Shown here: positions 43,612 through 53,617 of the stretch, in pieces | Layout: each line of letters opens with the position of its first letter | Numbering within the stretch: position 1 is the first letter of the stretch | Assembly (NCBI RefSeq): GCF_022346945.1 | Contig: NZ_JAKRNI010000007.1 | Coordinates: forward strand, 1-64,000 | Source: Microbacterium sp. ACRRU | GTDB lineage: Bacteria > Actinomycetota > Actinomycetes > Actinomycetales > Microbacteriaceae | DNA: 64,000 bases | Direction: 5' to 3' | Translations under genes and position numbers: made by a program | Notes under the pieces: generated by a model | The model's database searches: none | What the model was told of the DNA's origin: nothing | What the model saw: the letters and a program-made list of their open reading frames with translations, nothing else

Positions 43612-44082
43612 ATGAGCATCTCCGCGGAACGGCGTCCGGTTCTCGACAGCGTGTCGAAGGCCATCGTCGAGCAGCTGCAGGAGGACGGCCGCCGCTCCTA
43701 CGCCGAGGTCGGCAAGGCCGTCGGCCTCAGCGAGACCGCCACTCGCCAGCGCGTGCAGAAGATGCAGGACGCCGGCATCCTCCAGATCGTCGCGGTCACC
43801 GACCCGCTGCAGCTCGGCTTCGCCCGCCAGGCGATGATCGGCGTTCGAGTCTCCGGTGACACGCGGGTCGTGGCGGCGGAGATGGCCGAGCTCCCCGGCG
43901 TCACCTACGTCGTTTCGACCGCGGGTTCGTTCGATCTGCTCGTCGAGGTCGTCTGCGAGAGCGACGACGACCTCATCGACCTGCTCAACGATCGCATCCG
44001 GTCGCTTCCCGACGTGGTGGCGACCGAGACGTTCGTGTACTTGAAACTCCACCGACAGCTCTACAACTGGGGAACGCGATGA
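43612..44082 (+). CDS. Lrp/AsnC-family regulator
   Basis: The 156-residue protein has an N-terminal winged helix (QLQEDGRRSYAEVGKAVGLSETATRQRVQKMQDAGILQI) and a C-terminal RAM ligand-binding domain (VVAAEMAELPGVTYVVSTAGSFDLLVEV). It probably senses an amino acid or polyamine-derived metabolite and controls the aminotransferase with which it is coupled through an ATGA overlap. Confidence 0.93.
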   Translation: MSISAERRPVLDSVSKAIVEQLQEDGRRSYAEVGKAVGLSETATRQRVQKMQDAGILQIVAVTDPLQLGFARQAMIGVRVSGDTRVVAAEMAELPGVTYVVSTAGSFDLLVEVVCESDDDLIDLLNDRIRSLPDVVATETFVYLKLHRQLYNWGTR

Positions 44083-45473
44083 CGCTTCACGAAATCGACC
44101 TGCAGTCCGACCTCCAGGCGAAGGCCCGCGACCACCTGTGGATGCACTTCGCGCGCCAGTCGGTGATGACCGACGGACCCGGCGTTCCCATCATCGTCAA
44201 GGGCGAGGGACACCACATTTGGGATGCCGCGGGCAAGCGGTACATCGACGGCCTCGCGGGCCTGTTCGTGGTCAATGCCGGTCACGGTCGTCGCCGCATC
44301 GCCCGGGCCGCCGCGAAGCAGGCGGAGGAGCTGGCGTTCTTCCCGCTGTGGTCGTACGCCCACCCGGCCGCGATCGAGCTCGCCGACCGCCTCGCCCATC
44401 TCGCCCCGGGCGACCTCAATCACGTCTTCTTCTCCACCGGCGGTGGAGAGGCGGTCGAGACCGCGTTCAAGCTCGCCAAGCAGTACTGGAAGACGCAGGG
44501 CAAGCCCACCAAGCACAAGGTCATCTCCCGCGCCATCGCCTACCACGGCACGACGCAGGGCGCCCTCGCCATCACGGGCCTGCCCGTGATGAAGCACATG
44601 TTCGAGCCCGTCACCCCGGGCGGTTTCCGCGTGCCCAACACGAACTACTACCGCGCCGCGGAGTCCGGCTTCGGCGGCGGGACGCCCGAGGAATTCGGCC
44701 TGTGGGCCGCCGATCGCATCGAGCAGATGATCCAGTTCGAGGGCCCCGAGACGGTCGCCGCCGTGTTCCTGGAACCGGTGCAGAACGCCGGCGGCTGCTT
44801 CCCCGCCCCGGCCGGATACTTCCAGCGCGTGCGGGAGATCTGCGACAAGTACGACGTGCTACTCGTCAGCGACGAAGTCATCTGCGCGTTCGGACGCCTG
44901 GGCTACTACTTCGGAGCCGAGGCCTACTCCTACCAGCCCGACATGATCACCTTCGCCAAGGCCGTCACGAGCGGGTACTCACCGCTGGGCGGCACGATCG
45001 TGAGCGACCGCGTGTACGAGCCGTTCGCGCACGGCGACTCCTCCTTCCCGCACGGATACACGTTCGGCGGGCACCCGGTCTCGTCCGCCGTCGCGATGGA
45101 GAACCTCGACGTGTTCGAAGAGGAGGGGCTGTTGCAGAACGTGCGCACGAACTCCCCCGTCTTCCGTTCGACGCTCGAGAAGCTGCTCGATCTCCCCATC
45201 GTCGGTGACGTGCGCGGCGACGGGTACTTCTTCGGCATCGAGTTGGTGAAGGACAAGGTCACCAAAGAGACCTTCGACGACGACGAGTCCGAGCGGCTCC
45301 TGCGTGGATTCCTCTCCAAGGCGCTCTACGACGCCGGGCTGTATTGCCGCGCCGACGACCGCGGCGACCCCGTCATCCAGCTCGCTCCGCCCCTGACCAT
45401 CGGTCCGTCCGAGTTCGACGAGATCGAGCAGATTCTGCGCTCCGTCCTCACCGAGGCCTGGACGCGCCTCTGA
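44079..45473 (+). CDS. Class III aminotransferase (putrescine/polyamine-pyruvate type)
   Basis: The 464-residue PLP enzyme starts with LWMHFARQSVMTDGPGVPIIVKGEGHHIWDAAGKRYIDGL, then has FSTGGGEAVETAFKLAKQYW, HGTTQGALAITG, VSDEVICAFGRLG and the Schiff-base Lys in TFAKAVTSGYSPLGG. This is the SpuC-like subgroup that moves amino groups from putrescine or other diamines to pyruvate. Rv3329 is a related actinobacterial protein. It would supply the aminoaldehyde used by the dehydrogenase at 41298. Co-translated with the Lrp gene and followed by a terminator. Confidence 0.91.
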   Translation: MTLHEIDLQSDLQAKARDHLWMHFARQSVMTDGPGVPIIVKGEGHHIWDAAGKRYIDGLAGLFVVNAGHGRRRIARAAAKQAEELAFFPLWSYAHPAAIELADRLAHLAPGDLNHVFFSTGGGEAVETAFKLAKQYWKTQGKPTKHKVISRAIAYHGTTQGALAITGLPVMKHMFEPVTPGGFRVPNTNYYRAAESGFGGGTPEEFGLWAADRIEQMIQFEGPETVAAVFLEPVQNAGGCFPAPAGYFQRVREICDKYDVLLVSDEVICAFGRLGYYFGAEAYSYQPDMITFAKAVTSGYSPLGGTIVSDRVYEPFAHGDSSFPHGYTFGGHPVSSAVAMENLDVFEEEGLLQNVRTNSPVFRSTLEKLLDLPIVGDVRGDGYFFGIELVKDKVTKETFDDDESERLLRGFLSKALYDAGLYCRADDRGDPVIQLAPPLTIGPSEFDEIEQILRSVLTEAWTRL

Positions 45474-45477
45474 CGCG

Positions 45478-45514
45478 GAAGCGGATGCCGCCCCACCCCG
45501 GTGGCATCCGCTTC
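45478..45514 (+). terminator. Terminator of the Lrp-aminotransferase operon
   Basis: A perfect 12-bp stem GAAGCGGATGCC / GGCATCCGCTTC with a 13-nt loop, followed by TTCC, 5 nt past the stop. Confidence 0.85.
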
Positions 45515-45617
45515 TTCCTCACCCGCTCCCACCCGGAGCGGTGCACCGCCGCACCACCCGACATCACTCGCCCCGGTCGGATCCGCCCGATCCCGACCCG
45601 CCCCTCAAGGAGTAGCC

Positions 45618-47045
45618 ACGAACGAGAAAATCGGTGCCGCCGTGTCGGCGCCCTCTGCCTCGGGCGCGAAGCTCGCCCGCACCCTGGGACTCTGGTCCAT
45701 CGTGGGTCTGGGTCTGGGTTACATGACCCCGACCGTCGTCTTCGACACCTTCGGCCTCGTCGCCGAGGAGACCAACAACGTCGTGCCCGCCGCGTACGCG
45801 GTCGCGCTCATCGTGCTGGTCTTCACCGCCGTCAGCTACGGAAAGATGGTGCGCGCCATCCCCAGCGCGGGCTCGGCGTACACATACGCTCGCGAATCGA
45901 TCCACCCGGGCGTCGGTTTCGTCGTCGGCTGGACCGCGCTCATCGACTACATGCTTCTGCCGATGGTGAACGCGCTCATCCTCCGCAGCTACATGGAGGC
46001 GCTCTTCCCCGACATCCCCGGTTGGATCTGGGTCGTCGTCTTCACCGCCGGCGTCACCGGCGTCATCTACATGACGATGCGTGGCACCTCGAACGTCAAC
46101 ATGATCCTGCTGGTGTTCTCGATCCTCGTGATGGCAGTCTTCGTCGTCATGGTGGTGGTGCAGCTGGTGGGCGGCGCCGGAGCCGGCACCCCCGTGTCGC
46201 TGACCCCCTTCGTCCACAGCGAGGTGCAGTTCGGTGCGGTGCTCGCGGGAGCCACGATCGTGTGCTTCTCGTTCATCGGGTTCGACGCGGTGTCGATGTA
46301 CTCGGAGGAGGCGAAGACCCCGAAGATCATGCCGCGCGCGATCGTGCTCACGCTCGTCGCCGGTGGCGTCATCTTCCTCATCGCCTCGTACGTGACCCAG
46401 CTGCGCTTCCCGGACTCGGCGGCGTTCCCGCCCGAGGCGATCGAGGACAGCACGCTGCCCGAGATCGGCGTCCAGGTGGGCGGGCCGGTGCTGCAGGCCG
46501 TGCTCACGGCCGCGGGTTTCGCGGCGACGCTCGCGTCGTGGCTGGCCTCGCACGCCTCGGTGTCGCGCATGCTCATGGTGATGGGCCGCAACAACGTGCT
46601 GCCGCGCCGCATCTTCGGATTCATCAACCCCAAGACCCACACCCCGACGCTCTCGATCATCATCGTGGGCCTGGTGAGCCTGTTCGCGATCTCGTTCACC
46701 CTCGAGCAGATCGCGGCGTACATCAACTACGGCGCCCTGATCGCGTTCACGTTCGTGAACATCTCGGTGATCGCCTGGTTCGCGATCCGGCAGGGGCTCC
46801 GCAAGACGCCGGGCGACATCTTCCGGTACATCGTGATGCCCGGTATCGGCATGCTCCTCACGGGTCTGCTGTGGGTGAACCTCGACGGTCACGCGCTCGT
46901 CGGCGGTCTCATCTGGACGGGCCTGGGCGTGGTGTACCTCGTCATCCTCACCCGCGGGTTCCGGCGCCCCATCGCGTCCTTCGACGAGAACCAGCCGGTC
47001 ACGGGCGTCAACAAAACGGTTCCGGGTCCGCGCTCGGAGATCTGA
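45618..47045 (+). CDS. APC-family amino acid/polyamine permease, apparent ACG start
   Basis: This 12-segment membrane transporter of the amino acid-polyamine-organocation family is 475 residues from ACG 45618 (TNEKIGAAVSAPSASGAKLARTLGLWSIVGLGLGYMTP...). FSFIGFDAVSMYSEEAKTPK and ASHASVSRMLMVMGRNNVLPRR are family-typical. The only good ribosome site, AAGGAG at 45607-45612, sits 5 nt before ACG. The nearest usual starts are GTG 45642 (29 nt from that site) and GTG 45501, which lies inside the upstream terminator. GTG 45642 (467 residues) is the conservative alternative. It probably imports the diamine or amino acid used by the neighbouring enzymes. Confidence 0.88.
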   Translation, partial: TNEKIGAAVSAPSASGAKLARTLGLWSIVGLGLGYMTPTVVFDTFGLVAEETNNVVPAAYAVALIVLVFTAVSYGKMVRAIPSAGSAYTYARESIHPGVGFVVGWTALIDYMLLPMVNALILRSYMEALFPDIPGWIWVVVFTAGVTGVIYMTMRGTSNVNMILLVFSILVMAVFVVMVVVQLVGGAGAGTPVSLTPFVHSEVQFGAVLAGATIVCFSFIGFDAVSMYSEEAKTPKIMPRAIVLTLVAGGVIFLIASYVTQLRFPDSAAFPPEAIEDSTLPEIGVQVGGPVLQAVLTAAGFAATLASWLASHASVSRMLMVMGRNNVLPRRIFGFINPKTHTPTLSIIIVGLVSLFAISFTLEQIAAYINYGALIAFTFVNISVIAWFAIRQGLRKTPGDIFRYIVMPGIGMLLTGLLWVNLDGHALVGGLIWTGLGVVYLVILTRGFRRPIASFDENQPVTGVNKTVPGPRSEI

Positions 47046-47058
47046 CACGCCCCGCCTC

Positions 47059-47094
47059 GGCCGCGGCATCCGTCCCTCGATGGATGCCGCGGCC
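47059..47094 (+). terminator. Terminator of the permease gene
   Basis: A perfect 13-bp stem GGCCGCGGCATCC / GGATGCCGCGGCC with a 10-nt loop, then TTCG, 13 nt past the stop. Confidence 0.85.
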
Positions 47095-47126
47095 TTCGCG
47101 TCGCGGGGCCCGATCCGATCGGGTGC

Positions 47127-47198
47127 GCACAACTCCGGCAGAACCGGGTCACCGGGCACCGAGGATCGCCCCGGCGGCGACCAGAGCAGGAGTTGTGC
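47127..47198. repeat. Palindromic element, copy 1
   Basis: This 72-bp element begins GCACAACTCCGGC and ends AGCAGGAGTTGTGCCG. The ends form a 10-bp perfect inverted repeat (GCACAACTCC / GGAGTTGTGC). The middle is variable and GC-rich. The 360-bp gap between the permease and jetA holds this, a second copy and a jetA promoter, but no gene that I can support. Confidence 0.75.
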
Positions 47199-47248
47199 CG
47201 ATGCCGTCCGGCGGGCTGGTCGTGGGATCCGCGCGACGGCCCGGGCAC

Positions 47249-47319
47249 GCACAACTCCGGCGGAATCAGCGCCCCCCGCATCTCCTCGCTCACCCACGCA
47301 GGGCATGCAGGAGTTGTGC
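47249..47319. repeat. Palindromic element, copy 2
   Basis: A 71-bp element in the same orientation, with the same GCACAACTCCGGC start and GCAGGAGTTGTGCCG end but an unrelated middle, 122 bp from copy 1. Conserved ends with diverged cores suggest a REP-like family spread by transposition or recombination. Confidence 0.75.
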
Positions 47320-47392
47320 CGCTCGGGGCGGCCGGTCGTCGCGGAGGTCGGCTGCCGCTCGGGGGCGCAACACCCCCGACGCGACCCGCCGG

Positions 47393-47398
47393 TAGACT
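47393..47398 (+). promoter_or_regulatory. -10 box, predicted leaderless jetABC operon
   Basis: TAGACT, seven bases, then the GTG start of jetA at 47406. No Shine-Dalgarno is visible. Confidence 0.55.
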
Positions 47399-47405
47399 TC
47401 AGCCA

Positions 47406-48881
47406 GTGAGCACGACCCGCGCCGAAGCCGCCTACCTGCGCTCGGTGACCGCGTTCAAGAACCCGATGCTCGACCTGCTGCACGGCCGGTTCGCCCCGTT
47501 CGTGGTGGCGGTGCTCTCGAACCTCTTCTCGCCCGACCGCCCCGCCGTCGCCGTCGCCGACGCACACGTCGAGGTCGCCGAGGCGATCGACGAACTGCGT
47601 GCGGCCGGCTACGACACCGAGGACGACCGGCGTATCCCGGCGGGATCCGCGCGCGACATCTGCCGAGCCTGGGTCCGTGTGGGCTGGCTGAGCCTGCAGA
47701 TCGAGGACGACGTCGAGGTGTACCGCCTCTCGGCGCACGCCGTCGGCGCCCTCGAGATCGCCGGCCGGGCCGGCGGCGGCCGCGCGCGCGTCTCCCGATC
47801 GCGCGTGCGCACGCTCCTCGACGCGGTCGAGCGCCTCGCCCGCGACGCCGAGACCGACCCCGCGCGACGCCGTGACGCTCTGCTGGCCGAGCGGGCGGCA
47901 CTGGATGCCGAGATCGCGGCGCTCGACGACGGCGTCATGGAACCACTCGACGACGAGCATCTGCTCGAAGAGGCGGAGAATGTCATCCACCTCGCCCGCG
48001 AGCTCCCCGCCGACTTCTCACGGGTCGCCGAGTCGATCGCGGCGATGCAGCGTGACGTCGTCGCCGAGCTGCGGCGCGACGCTCGTCCCACCGGCGATGT
48101 TCTGCGGGAGTACCTGGAGCGTGGTCGGCACGTGATGCAGGCCACCCCCGAGGGCCGCGCGTTCCAAGGAGCGCTGCGGCTCATCGGCGACCCCGAACAC
48201 ATCGACGACCTCACCGAGCGGGTGAACGCCGTGCTGACCCAGCCGTTCGCCCGTCTGATGACCCGTGAGCAACGCGCAGACCTCGACGCCATCGCGCGTC
48301 GCGTCGAGGCGGGCGTCCTCGAGGTGCTCACCGCACAGCGCCGCGCGTCGCACGTCATCACCGTGCAGGTGAAGACGCACGACCCGATCCGCGACCGCCA
48401 GATCGACGACCTCTTGCGCTCGGTGATGGCGGGGCTGCACCGATGGAGCCAGACGAAGTCGCCCGGCCGCGTCGACCCGGTACGGACGCTGCCCCTCGCC
48501 GACGTCGGCCACTTGCGGCGCTCGCTCAGCGACGTCCGCCCGCCGGGTGCCCCCGCCCCGCTCTCCGTCGACGAGACGGACGTCGAGTTCGTCGACGCCG
48601 ACACGCGCGCCTGGGGCGGGCCCCACTACGCCGAGCTCGAGCGGTACGTCCAGACCCTGGGCGACCGTTTCGACCTCGCCGAAGCCTTCGCCGCTGCCGA
48701 CGACGCCACCCGCCGCCCCGTCGACCTCGTGGGGCTGCTCGAGATCGCCCACCGCGGCGGGCTCGTCGACGGCGACGACGTGTCCGTGGTCGAGGCAGTC
48801 CGGCCCGACGGCACCACCCGACGCTTCGCCTTCACGGCGGTCACCGCCGTGCGCCCGACAGAAACGGATGCCGATGACTGA
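47406..48881 (+). CDS. jetA: JetA / MksF-like kleisin (DUF3375)
   Basis: This is the kleisin subunit of a MukBEF/Mks-type SMC complex. The 491-residue protein is a DUF3375 member: [34 protein letters not shown] at the N-terminus, [27 protein letters not shown] (winged helix) and a long helical middle ([17 protein letters not shown]... [19 protein letters not shown]). A C-terminal segment ([22 protein letters not shown]) would contact the SMC head. Its end overlaps jetB, so translation is coupled. In Wadjet this complex recognises circular plasmids and loops their DNA. Confidence 0.88.
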   Translation: MSTTRAEAAYLRSVTAFKNPMLDLLHGRFAPFVVAVLSNLFSPDRPAVAVADAHVEVAEAIDELRAAGYDTEDDRRIPAGSARDICRAWVRVGWLSLQIEDDVEVYRLSAHAVGALEIAGRAGGGRARVSRSRVRTLLDAVERLARDAETDPARRRDALLAERAALDAEIAALDDGVMEPLDDEHLLEEAENVIHLARELPADFSRVAESIAAMQRDVVAELRRDARPTGDVLREYLERGRHVMQATPEGRAFQGALRLIGDPEHIDDLTERVNAVLTQPFARLMTREQRADLDAIARRVEAGVLEVLTAQRRASHVITVQVKTHDPIRDRQIDDLLRSVMAGLHRWSQTKSPGRVDPVRTLPLADVGHLRRSLSDVRPPGAPAPLSVDETDVEFVDADTRAWGGPHYAELERYVQTLGDRFDLAEAFAAADDATRRPVDLVGLLEIAHRGGLVDGDDVSVVEAVRPDGTTRRFAFTAVTAVRPTETDADD

Positions 48882-49554
48882 CGTCGACACGCCCGCCCCC
48901 GCCGCGTCCGCCGACGACACCCCGGCCTTCATCGCCCCCGTCGCGATGGAGAACGACCCCGACGCGCTGTTCGCCGGGGATCGCGGCATCCTGGATGCCG
49001 ACGTCCGGCGCGTGCTGGTGCGGATCCTGCAGCGCCGCTTCCTTCTCGCGGACAGCTCCCCGGCCGAATGGAAACTCCTCCTCGAGCACCAGCAGATGAT
49101 CGAGTCGCGCCTGAACGACCTGTTCGTGCGGCTCGTCGTCGACCACGACCGCGGCGTCGCCTACAAGGAGCAGGTGCGCAGCGACGAAGTCGACGTTCCG
49201 ATCCTGCTCAAGGACGAGGCGTACTCGCGCGCCGAGACCCTCGTACTGGTGTACCTGCGCACCGTGTACCAGCGCGAGACGACCGCGGGTTCACCGTCGG
49301 CCCGGGTCGACGTCGAAGAGGTCGAGCAGACCGTGCTGACCTACTTCGCCGAAACCGACGGCACTCGCGCGAGCCAGCAACGCGCGGTGCGCACCGCGAT
49401 CGCGCGCCTCGACCGCGAGGGGATCATCGAGGAGGAGTCTGAGGGCCGGTACCGCATCGGACCGCTGATCGAGATCGTCCTGAGCGCCGAGGTCCTGCGC
49501 GAGCTGCAGCACTGGCTCGACGCGCACACGCCGGATGAGGGAGAGCCCGCATGA
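48874..49554 (+). CDS. jetB: JetB / MksE-like subunit (DUF4194)
   Basis: This 226-residue KITE-type winged-helix subunit binds the kleisin. DUF4194 features are [70 protein letters not shown] and a terminal [23 protein letters not shown] winged helix. The ATG at 48874 overlaps the jetA stop; an ATG two codons earlier is also possible. Its own stop overlaps the jetC ATG. Confidence 0.87.
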   Translation: MTDVDTPAPAASADDTPAFIAPVAMENDPDALFAGDRGILDADVRRVLVRILQRRFLLADSSPAEWKLLLEHQQMIESRLNDLFVRLVVDHDRGVAYKEQVRSDEVDVPILLKDEAYSRAETLVLVYLRTVYQRETTAGSPSARVDVEEVEQTVLTYFAETDGTRASQQRAVRTAIARLDREGIIEEESEGRYRIGPLIEIVLSAEVLRELQHWLDAHTPDEGEPA

Positions 49555-52500
49555 CCATGCTCGAGACGCTGTTCGGACTCATCCCCGCCGCCTCCCGCGG
49601 TCAGCAGTGGGTCGCCGAGGAGCTGCAGCTGATCAACTGGGGCGGGTACGACGGAGAGCACCGCGTCCGCTTCGCTCCGACCGCGACCCTGCTGTGCGGT
49701 GGTTCGGGGTCGGGCAAGTCGACGCTCATGGACGCGTACGTGGCGCTCATGATGCCGCACACGACGCCGTTCAACGGTGCCTCCAACGGCGCCGTCGTGG
49801 GCCGTCCGCGCGGACAGGAGCAGCGCAACATCCTGTCGTACGGCCGCGGCAAGCTCGACGAGTCGCGCACCGACGAGGGCACGAAGGTCCGCGTCCTGCG
49901 CGGCGACGGCACCGACACGTGGACCGCGATCGCGATGACCTGGGTCGACCACGACGGCGCCCGCTTCACGGCCGTGCGCGCGTGGTACATCCCCGCCGCC
50001 GCGCGCGTGCTCGACGACGCGGTGAAGGTGCGCGGCACCGTCCACGGCGCTTTCGATCTGCGGCGACTTGAGCCGGCCGCGCAGCAGCACCTGTCGGATG
50101 TCGCGGTCCGCACGACCGGGCTGGACACCCTGGCCACCGATCGGGAGTTCTCGGCACGGCTGCATGCCGTCCTCGGGATCGGAGCCGCCGGGGCGGGAGC
50201 GAAGGCGATGAGCCTGCTCGCCCGCATCCAGGCGGGTCAGCAGATCACCACCGTCGACGATCTGTACAAGCGGATGGTGTTGGAGGAGCCCGAGACCCTC
50301 GCCACCGCGGAAGCCGTGGTCGCGCACTTCGACGGCCTCGAGAGCACCCGCACGCGCATGGTCGAGGCCCGCCAGCAGGTCCGGGCGCTGCAACCGATCC
50401 GCACGCTGAAGTCCCGCATCGACGAGGCCGCCGACCGTGTCCGCATCATCGACGCGCTCGGCCGGTTCACCGACCCGACCTCGCGGGCATCGTTGTGGCG
50501 CGCGCAACGCCGGATCGACCTCCTGGGCGCCGTCGAAGACGAGTTGCGTGAGCGCACCCACGCCACCGATGCGCTCGTGCGCGAGCGCCAGGCCCTCGCC
50601 GACGGCGCCGAGGCCGATCGCGACGCGCTGAGCGACGTGCTCCGCGCCGCCGGCGGCGACCGGCTCGAGACCGCCCAGCGCGAACTGCGCGCCCTCGAGC
50701 GCCGCCGCGTCGGCATGCAACGGGACCGCGATCGGTTCGACGGCGCCCTCGCCGCGCTCGGCACCGAGGTCGACAGCGCCAAGCGATTCGCGACGCTGGC
50801 CGACGAGGCCCGCCGCACCCTCGCCGACGCGGATGCCAAGACCGCGGTGCGCGACGCCTTCGTGGCAGCCAGCAGCCGACACACGGCGCTGCGCCAGCAG
50901 CTGGCGACCCTCGAGGCCGAACACCGGCGGACGCAGACGCGCGACGACAACATCCCTCCGCGCTTGCACGAGGCACGGGAGGCGCTCGCCGAGGCGGCGG
51001 GGCTCACGACCGCCGAACTGCCGTTCGTCGCCGAGCTCGTCGACGTGCGGACCGAGTTCGAACCGTGGCGCGGGGCCTTCACCCTGGCGCTCGGGGGTTT
51101 TGCGACGACCCTCCTCGTCGACGCCGCGCACCTGGCATCCTTCCGGGCCGCGATCGACGGCGTTCGCCTGTCGGAGCGGCTGCGTTTCGAGGGTGTGCCC
51201 ACGGGCGCACCCGAGCGCACGGGGCTGGACCCCGCGACGCTGCCCGGACGCCTCGACTACCGCTCCTCCCCTTTCACCGGATGGCTGCAGGACCGGCTCG
51301 AGCAGCAGTTCGGCTTCGTGTGCGTGGATGCCGCCGACGACCTGTCGCAGCACCGCATGGCGCTCACCATTTCGGGGCAGAGCAGCCAGGGCACGCGGGG
51401 AGCCCACGGCGGGTCGGCGCGACACAGCATCCTGGGGTTCTCCAGCCGCGTGCGACTCACCGAGCTGGGCGACGAGATCGCGGCCCTCCGCCGCGAACTG
51501 TCCGAAGCGAAGAGCGCCGTCGACGAGGCCGCGGCCGCCCTGGACGCGTTCGACGACCGTCGCAGTGCCCTCGAGAAGATCGCCGACCTCACGTGGGAGC
51601 AGATCGACACGGCATCCGTGGATCGCGAGATCGAGCGCTGGAACGAAACCGTCGCCGAGGTCACCGCGGGTAACCCGCGCATCGCGGAACTGCAGGAGCA
51701 GATCGCGGGCACACGGTCCCGCGCGGCCCGCCTGCGCGAGGAGATCGGAAGCGCCAAGACCGAGCAGCAGCGCCTGGCCGCACGCTGGGCCGAGGTGACC
51801 GACGAGGTCGACGCCGCCCACGGACGTCTCGAGGATGCCGAAGACGCGGGCCTCACCCTGACCGACGACGAGGCCGCCTACCTCGACGCGCTGTTCGTCG
51901 CCCCGGAGGGCGGGGAGGTGTCACCGTCGCAGCGTCTGGCGCGCTTCGACGCGGCGTTGGAGTCGGCCTCGAAGCGGCTGCTCGAGGAGCAGCGGCAGGC
52001 GCAGGAGGTGTGGGCCGACCAGCGCGAGAACCTACGGCGCACCCTGACGGCGTTCATCGACCGCTGGCCGAGCCCGAACCTGCTCGCCGACCCCGACGAG
52101 TCCGTGGGGGACTTCGAACGCATCCTCGCCGACCTCGAGGCCAGCGGGCTGCACGAGCTGGAAGCGGAATGGCGCGACAGCCTCCTGCGACTGTCGGGCA
52201 ACGATCTGACCAACCTCGACTCGTCGCTCACGCGGGCGCTGCGCGAGATCCGCGAGCGCATCGCCCCGATCAACGACATCATGCGCGACCTGCCGTTCTA
52301 CGACGACGAGCACCGCCTGCAGATCGTGCCGCGCGAGAGTCAGTCCGAGGTGCGTCGTCGCTTCCGCCGCGAGTTGCGCGACGTGCGCGCGGCGATCGAC
52401 GCAGCGTCCACCGATGACGAGCGCGAGGCCGTGTACGGCCGGATGGCGCGACTGATCGGACGTATCCGCCCGGGGGCACCGGACTTCGGCGACCTCATCG

Positions 52501-52904
52501 ACGTGCGCAACCACGTGCGCGTGAGCGCCGAGCGCTTCCGCGCCGACACCGGAGGGCACGTCGCGCTGTATGACCACATCGGCGAGAAGTCCGGCGGCGA
52601 GTCGCAGGAGCTCATCGCCTTCATCGTCGGCGCGGCTCTGCGCTATCAGCTCGGGGATGCCGGCGCGGAGCGTCCGCGCTACGCGCCGGTGTTCCTCGAC
52701 GAGGCGCTGATCAAGGCCGACGCGCACTTCACCAAGCGCGCGATCGGCGCGTGGCGCGGACTCGGGTTCCAGCTCGTCATCGGCGCCCCCAACGACAAGT
52801 ACAGCGCGATCGAGCCGCACGTCGACGTCGAGTACGACATCCTCAAGGACACCCGCGGCCGCTCGTGGGCCAAGGCCAAGGTGGCGCTGCCGACGGGAGA
52901 CTGA
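49551..52904 (+). CDS. jetC: JetC / MksB-like SMC ATPase
   Basis: This is the SMC-type motor of the complex. The 1117-residue protein has Walker [10 protein letters not shown] at 50-58, long coiled coils (about 250-500 and 640-840) split by a hinge-like middle ([38 protein letters not shown]), the ABC signature [12 protein letters not shown] near 1010-1020 and Walker [12 protein letters not shown] near 1048. All ATPase motifs are intact. In canonical Wadjet operons jetD, encoding a TOPRIM nuclease, follows directly. Here the next gene is a convergent TetR regulator 24 nt away. Confidence 0.9.
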   Translation: MTMLETLFGLIPAASRGQQWVAEELQLINWGGYDGEHRVRFAPTATLLCGGSGSGKSTLMDAYVALMMPHTTPFNGASNGAVVGRPRGQEQRNILSYGRGKLDESRTDEGTKVRVLRGDGTDTWTAIAMTWVDHDGARFTAVRAWYIPAAARVLDDAVKVRGTVHGAFDLRRLEPAAQQHLSDVAVRTTGLDTLATDREFSARLHAVLGIGAAGAGAKAMSLLARIQAGQQITTVDDLYKRMVLEEPETLATAEAVVAHFDGLESTRTRMVEARQQVRALQPIRTLKSRIDEAADRVRIIDALGRFTDPTSRASLWRAQRRIDLLGAVEDELRERTHATDALVRERQALADGAEADRDALSDVLRAAGGDRLETAQRELRALERRRVGMQRDRDRFDGALAALGTEVDSAKRFATLADEARRTLADADAKTAVRDAFVAASSRHTALRQQLATLEAEHRRTQTRDDNIPPRLHEAREALAEAAGLTTAELPFVAELVDVRTEFEPWRGAFTLALGGFATTLLVDAAHLASFRAAIDGVRLSERLRFEGVPTGAPERTGLDPATLPGRLDYRSSPFTGWLQDRLEQQFGFVCVDAADDLSQHRMALTISGQSSQGTRGAHGGSARHSILGFSSRVRLTELGDEIAALRRELSEAKSAVDEAAAALDAFDDRRSALEKIADLTWEQIDTASVDREIERWNETVAEVTAGNPRIAELQEQIAGTRSRAARLREEIGSAKTEQQRLAARWAEVTDEVDAAHGRLEDAEDAGLTLTDDEAAYLDALFVAPEGGEVSPSQRLARFDAALESASKRLLEEQRQAQEVWADQRENLRRTLTAFIDRWPSPNLLADPDESVGDFERILADLEASGLHELEAEWRDSLLRLSGNDLTNLDSSLTRALREIRERIAPINDIMRDLPFYDDEHRLQIVPRESQSEVRRRFRRELRDVRAAIDAASTDDEREAVYGRMARLIGRIRPGAPDFGDLIDVRNHVRVSAERFRADTGGHVALYDHIGEKSGGESQELIAFIVGAALRYQLGDAGAERPRYAPVFLDEALIKADAHFTKRAIGAWRGLGFQLVIGAPNDKYSAIEPHVDVEYDILKDTRGRSWAKAKVALPTGD

Positions 52905-52928
52905 GGCGTCGCCGAGGGAAGGGGCCGA

Positions 52929-53591
52929 TCAGTCGCGGTCGGGTCCGCGGACGAGGTCGAAGACCATGCGCTCCCACACGCGCCCTGCCGTCACGAGCGC
53001 GCGGTGCGCGGCGGCGGAATCGTCGGAGTGCAGCACCGCGGCCGTGGTCTTGAGCCCGTCGAATCCCCCGACCACGACGGTCGCCACCGTCACCGCGTCG
53101 ACGTCGACGTTCCGCTCGCGCGCCGCGTCGGCGACGATCTCGGCGACGACGTCGATCCATCGGCGGGTGAGGGAAGCCGCGAACGCACGCGTCTCCTCCT
53201 GCTCGGCCAGCGCCCAGGTCAACCGCGAGATCACCCAGGCATCGGGATCTCCGTCGTGGAGAGCGAGCACCGCCGGCAGCAGCGCGCGCAGCCGCGCCTC
53301 TCCCGGTTCCACCGCGTCGAGGGCACGCTGGACGTCGGCGACCCATCGCTCGTGCCGGGCCGCCAGCACGGCGACGGCGAGAGCTTCCTTGCTGTCGAAG
53401 TGGAAGTAGACCGAGCCTTTCGACAGCCCGCTCGCCTCGACGATGTCGGCCATTCGCGCCCGGTCGTAGCCCAGGCGCGCGAACACCGAGGCGGCGGCGT
53501 CGATGATGCCGTCACGCGACGCCTCTCCCTGCGACGTGCGGCCCCGGGGCCGCCCGACCCGTCGCGCGGGAGCCGAAGCGTCAGGAGACAT
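52929..53591 (-). CDS. TetR/AcrR-family repressor
   Basis: The 220-residue regulator has the N-terminal TetR helix-turn-helix (IIDAAASVFARLGYDRARMADIVEASGLSKGSVYFHFDSKEAL) and a C-terminal helical ligand domain. It is preceded by an Arg-rich arm (RRVGRPRGRTSQ). It faces the SDR gene across a 58-bp AT-rich spacer with an imperfect palindrome and so probably represses itself and the SDR gene. It is convergent with jetC but shows no sign of belonging to that system. Confidence 0.92.
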   Translation of the reverse strand: MSPDASAPARRVGRPRGRTSQGEASRDGIIDAAASVFARLGYDRARMADIVEASGLSKGSVYFHFDSKEALAVAVLAARHERWVADVQRALDAVEPGEARLRALLPAVLALHDGDPDAWVISRLTWALAEQEETRAFAASLTRRWIDVVAEIVADAARERNVDVDAVTVATVVVGGFDGLKTTAAVLHSDDSAAAHRALVTAGRVWERMVFDLVRGPDRD

Positions 53592-53597
53592 ACGTCG

Positions 53598-53603
53598 ATT
53601 ATA
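53598..53603 (-). promoter_or_regulatory. Consensus -10 box of the tetR-like gene (leaderless)
   Basis: The minus strand reads a perfect TATAAT, six bases (CGACGT), then the ATG at 53591, so the transcript should begin at the start codon. Confidence 0.6.
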
Positions 53604-53617
53604 GGTGCATAATATAT

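Noticed and set aside
45501..45617. In-frame GTG upstream start for the APC permease
   Set aside because: The codon lies in the right arm of the aminotransferase terminator, has no ribosome binding site, and would add 39 Ser/Pro/Arg-rich residues not expected in the family.
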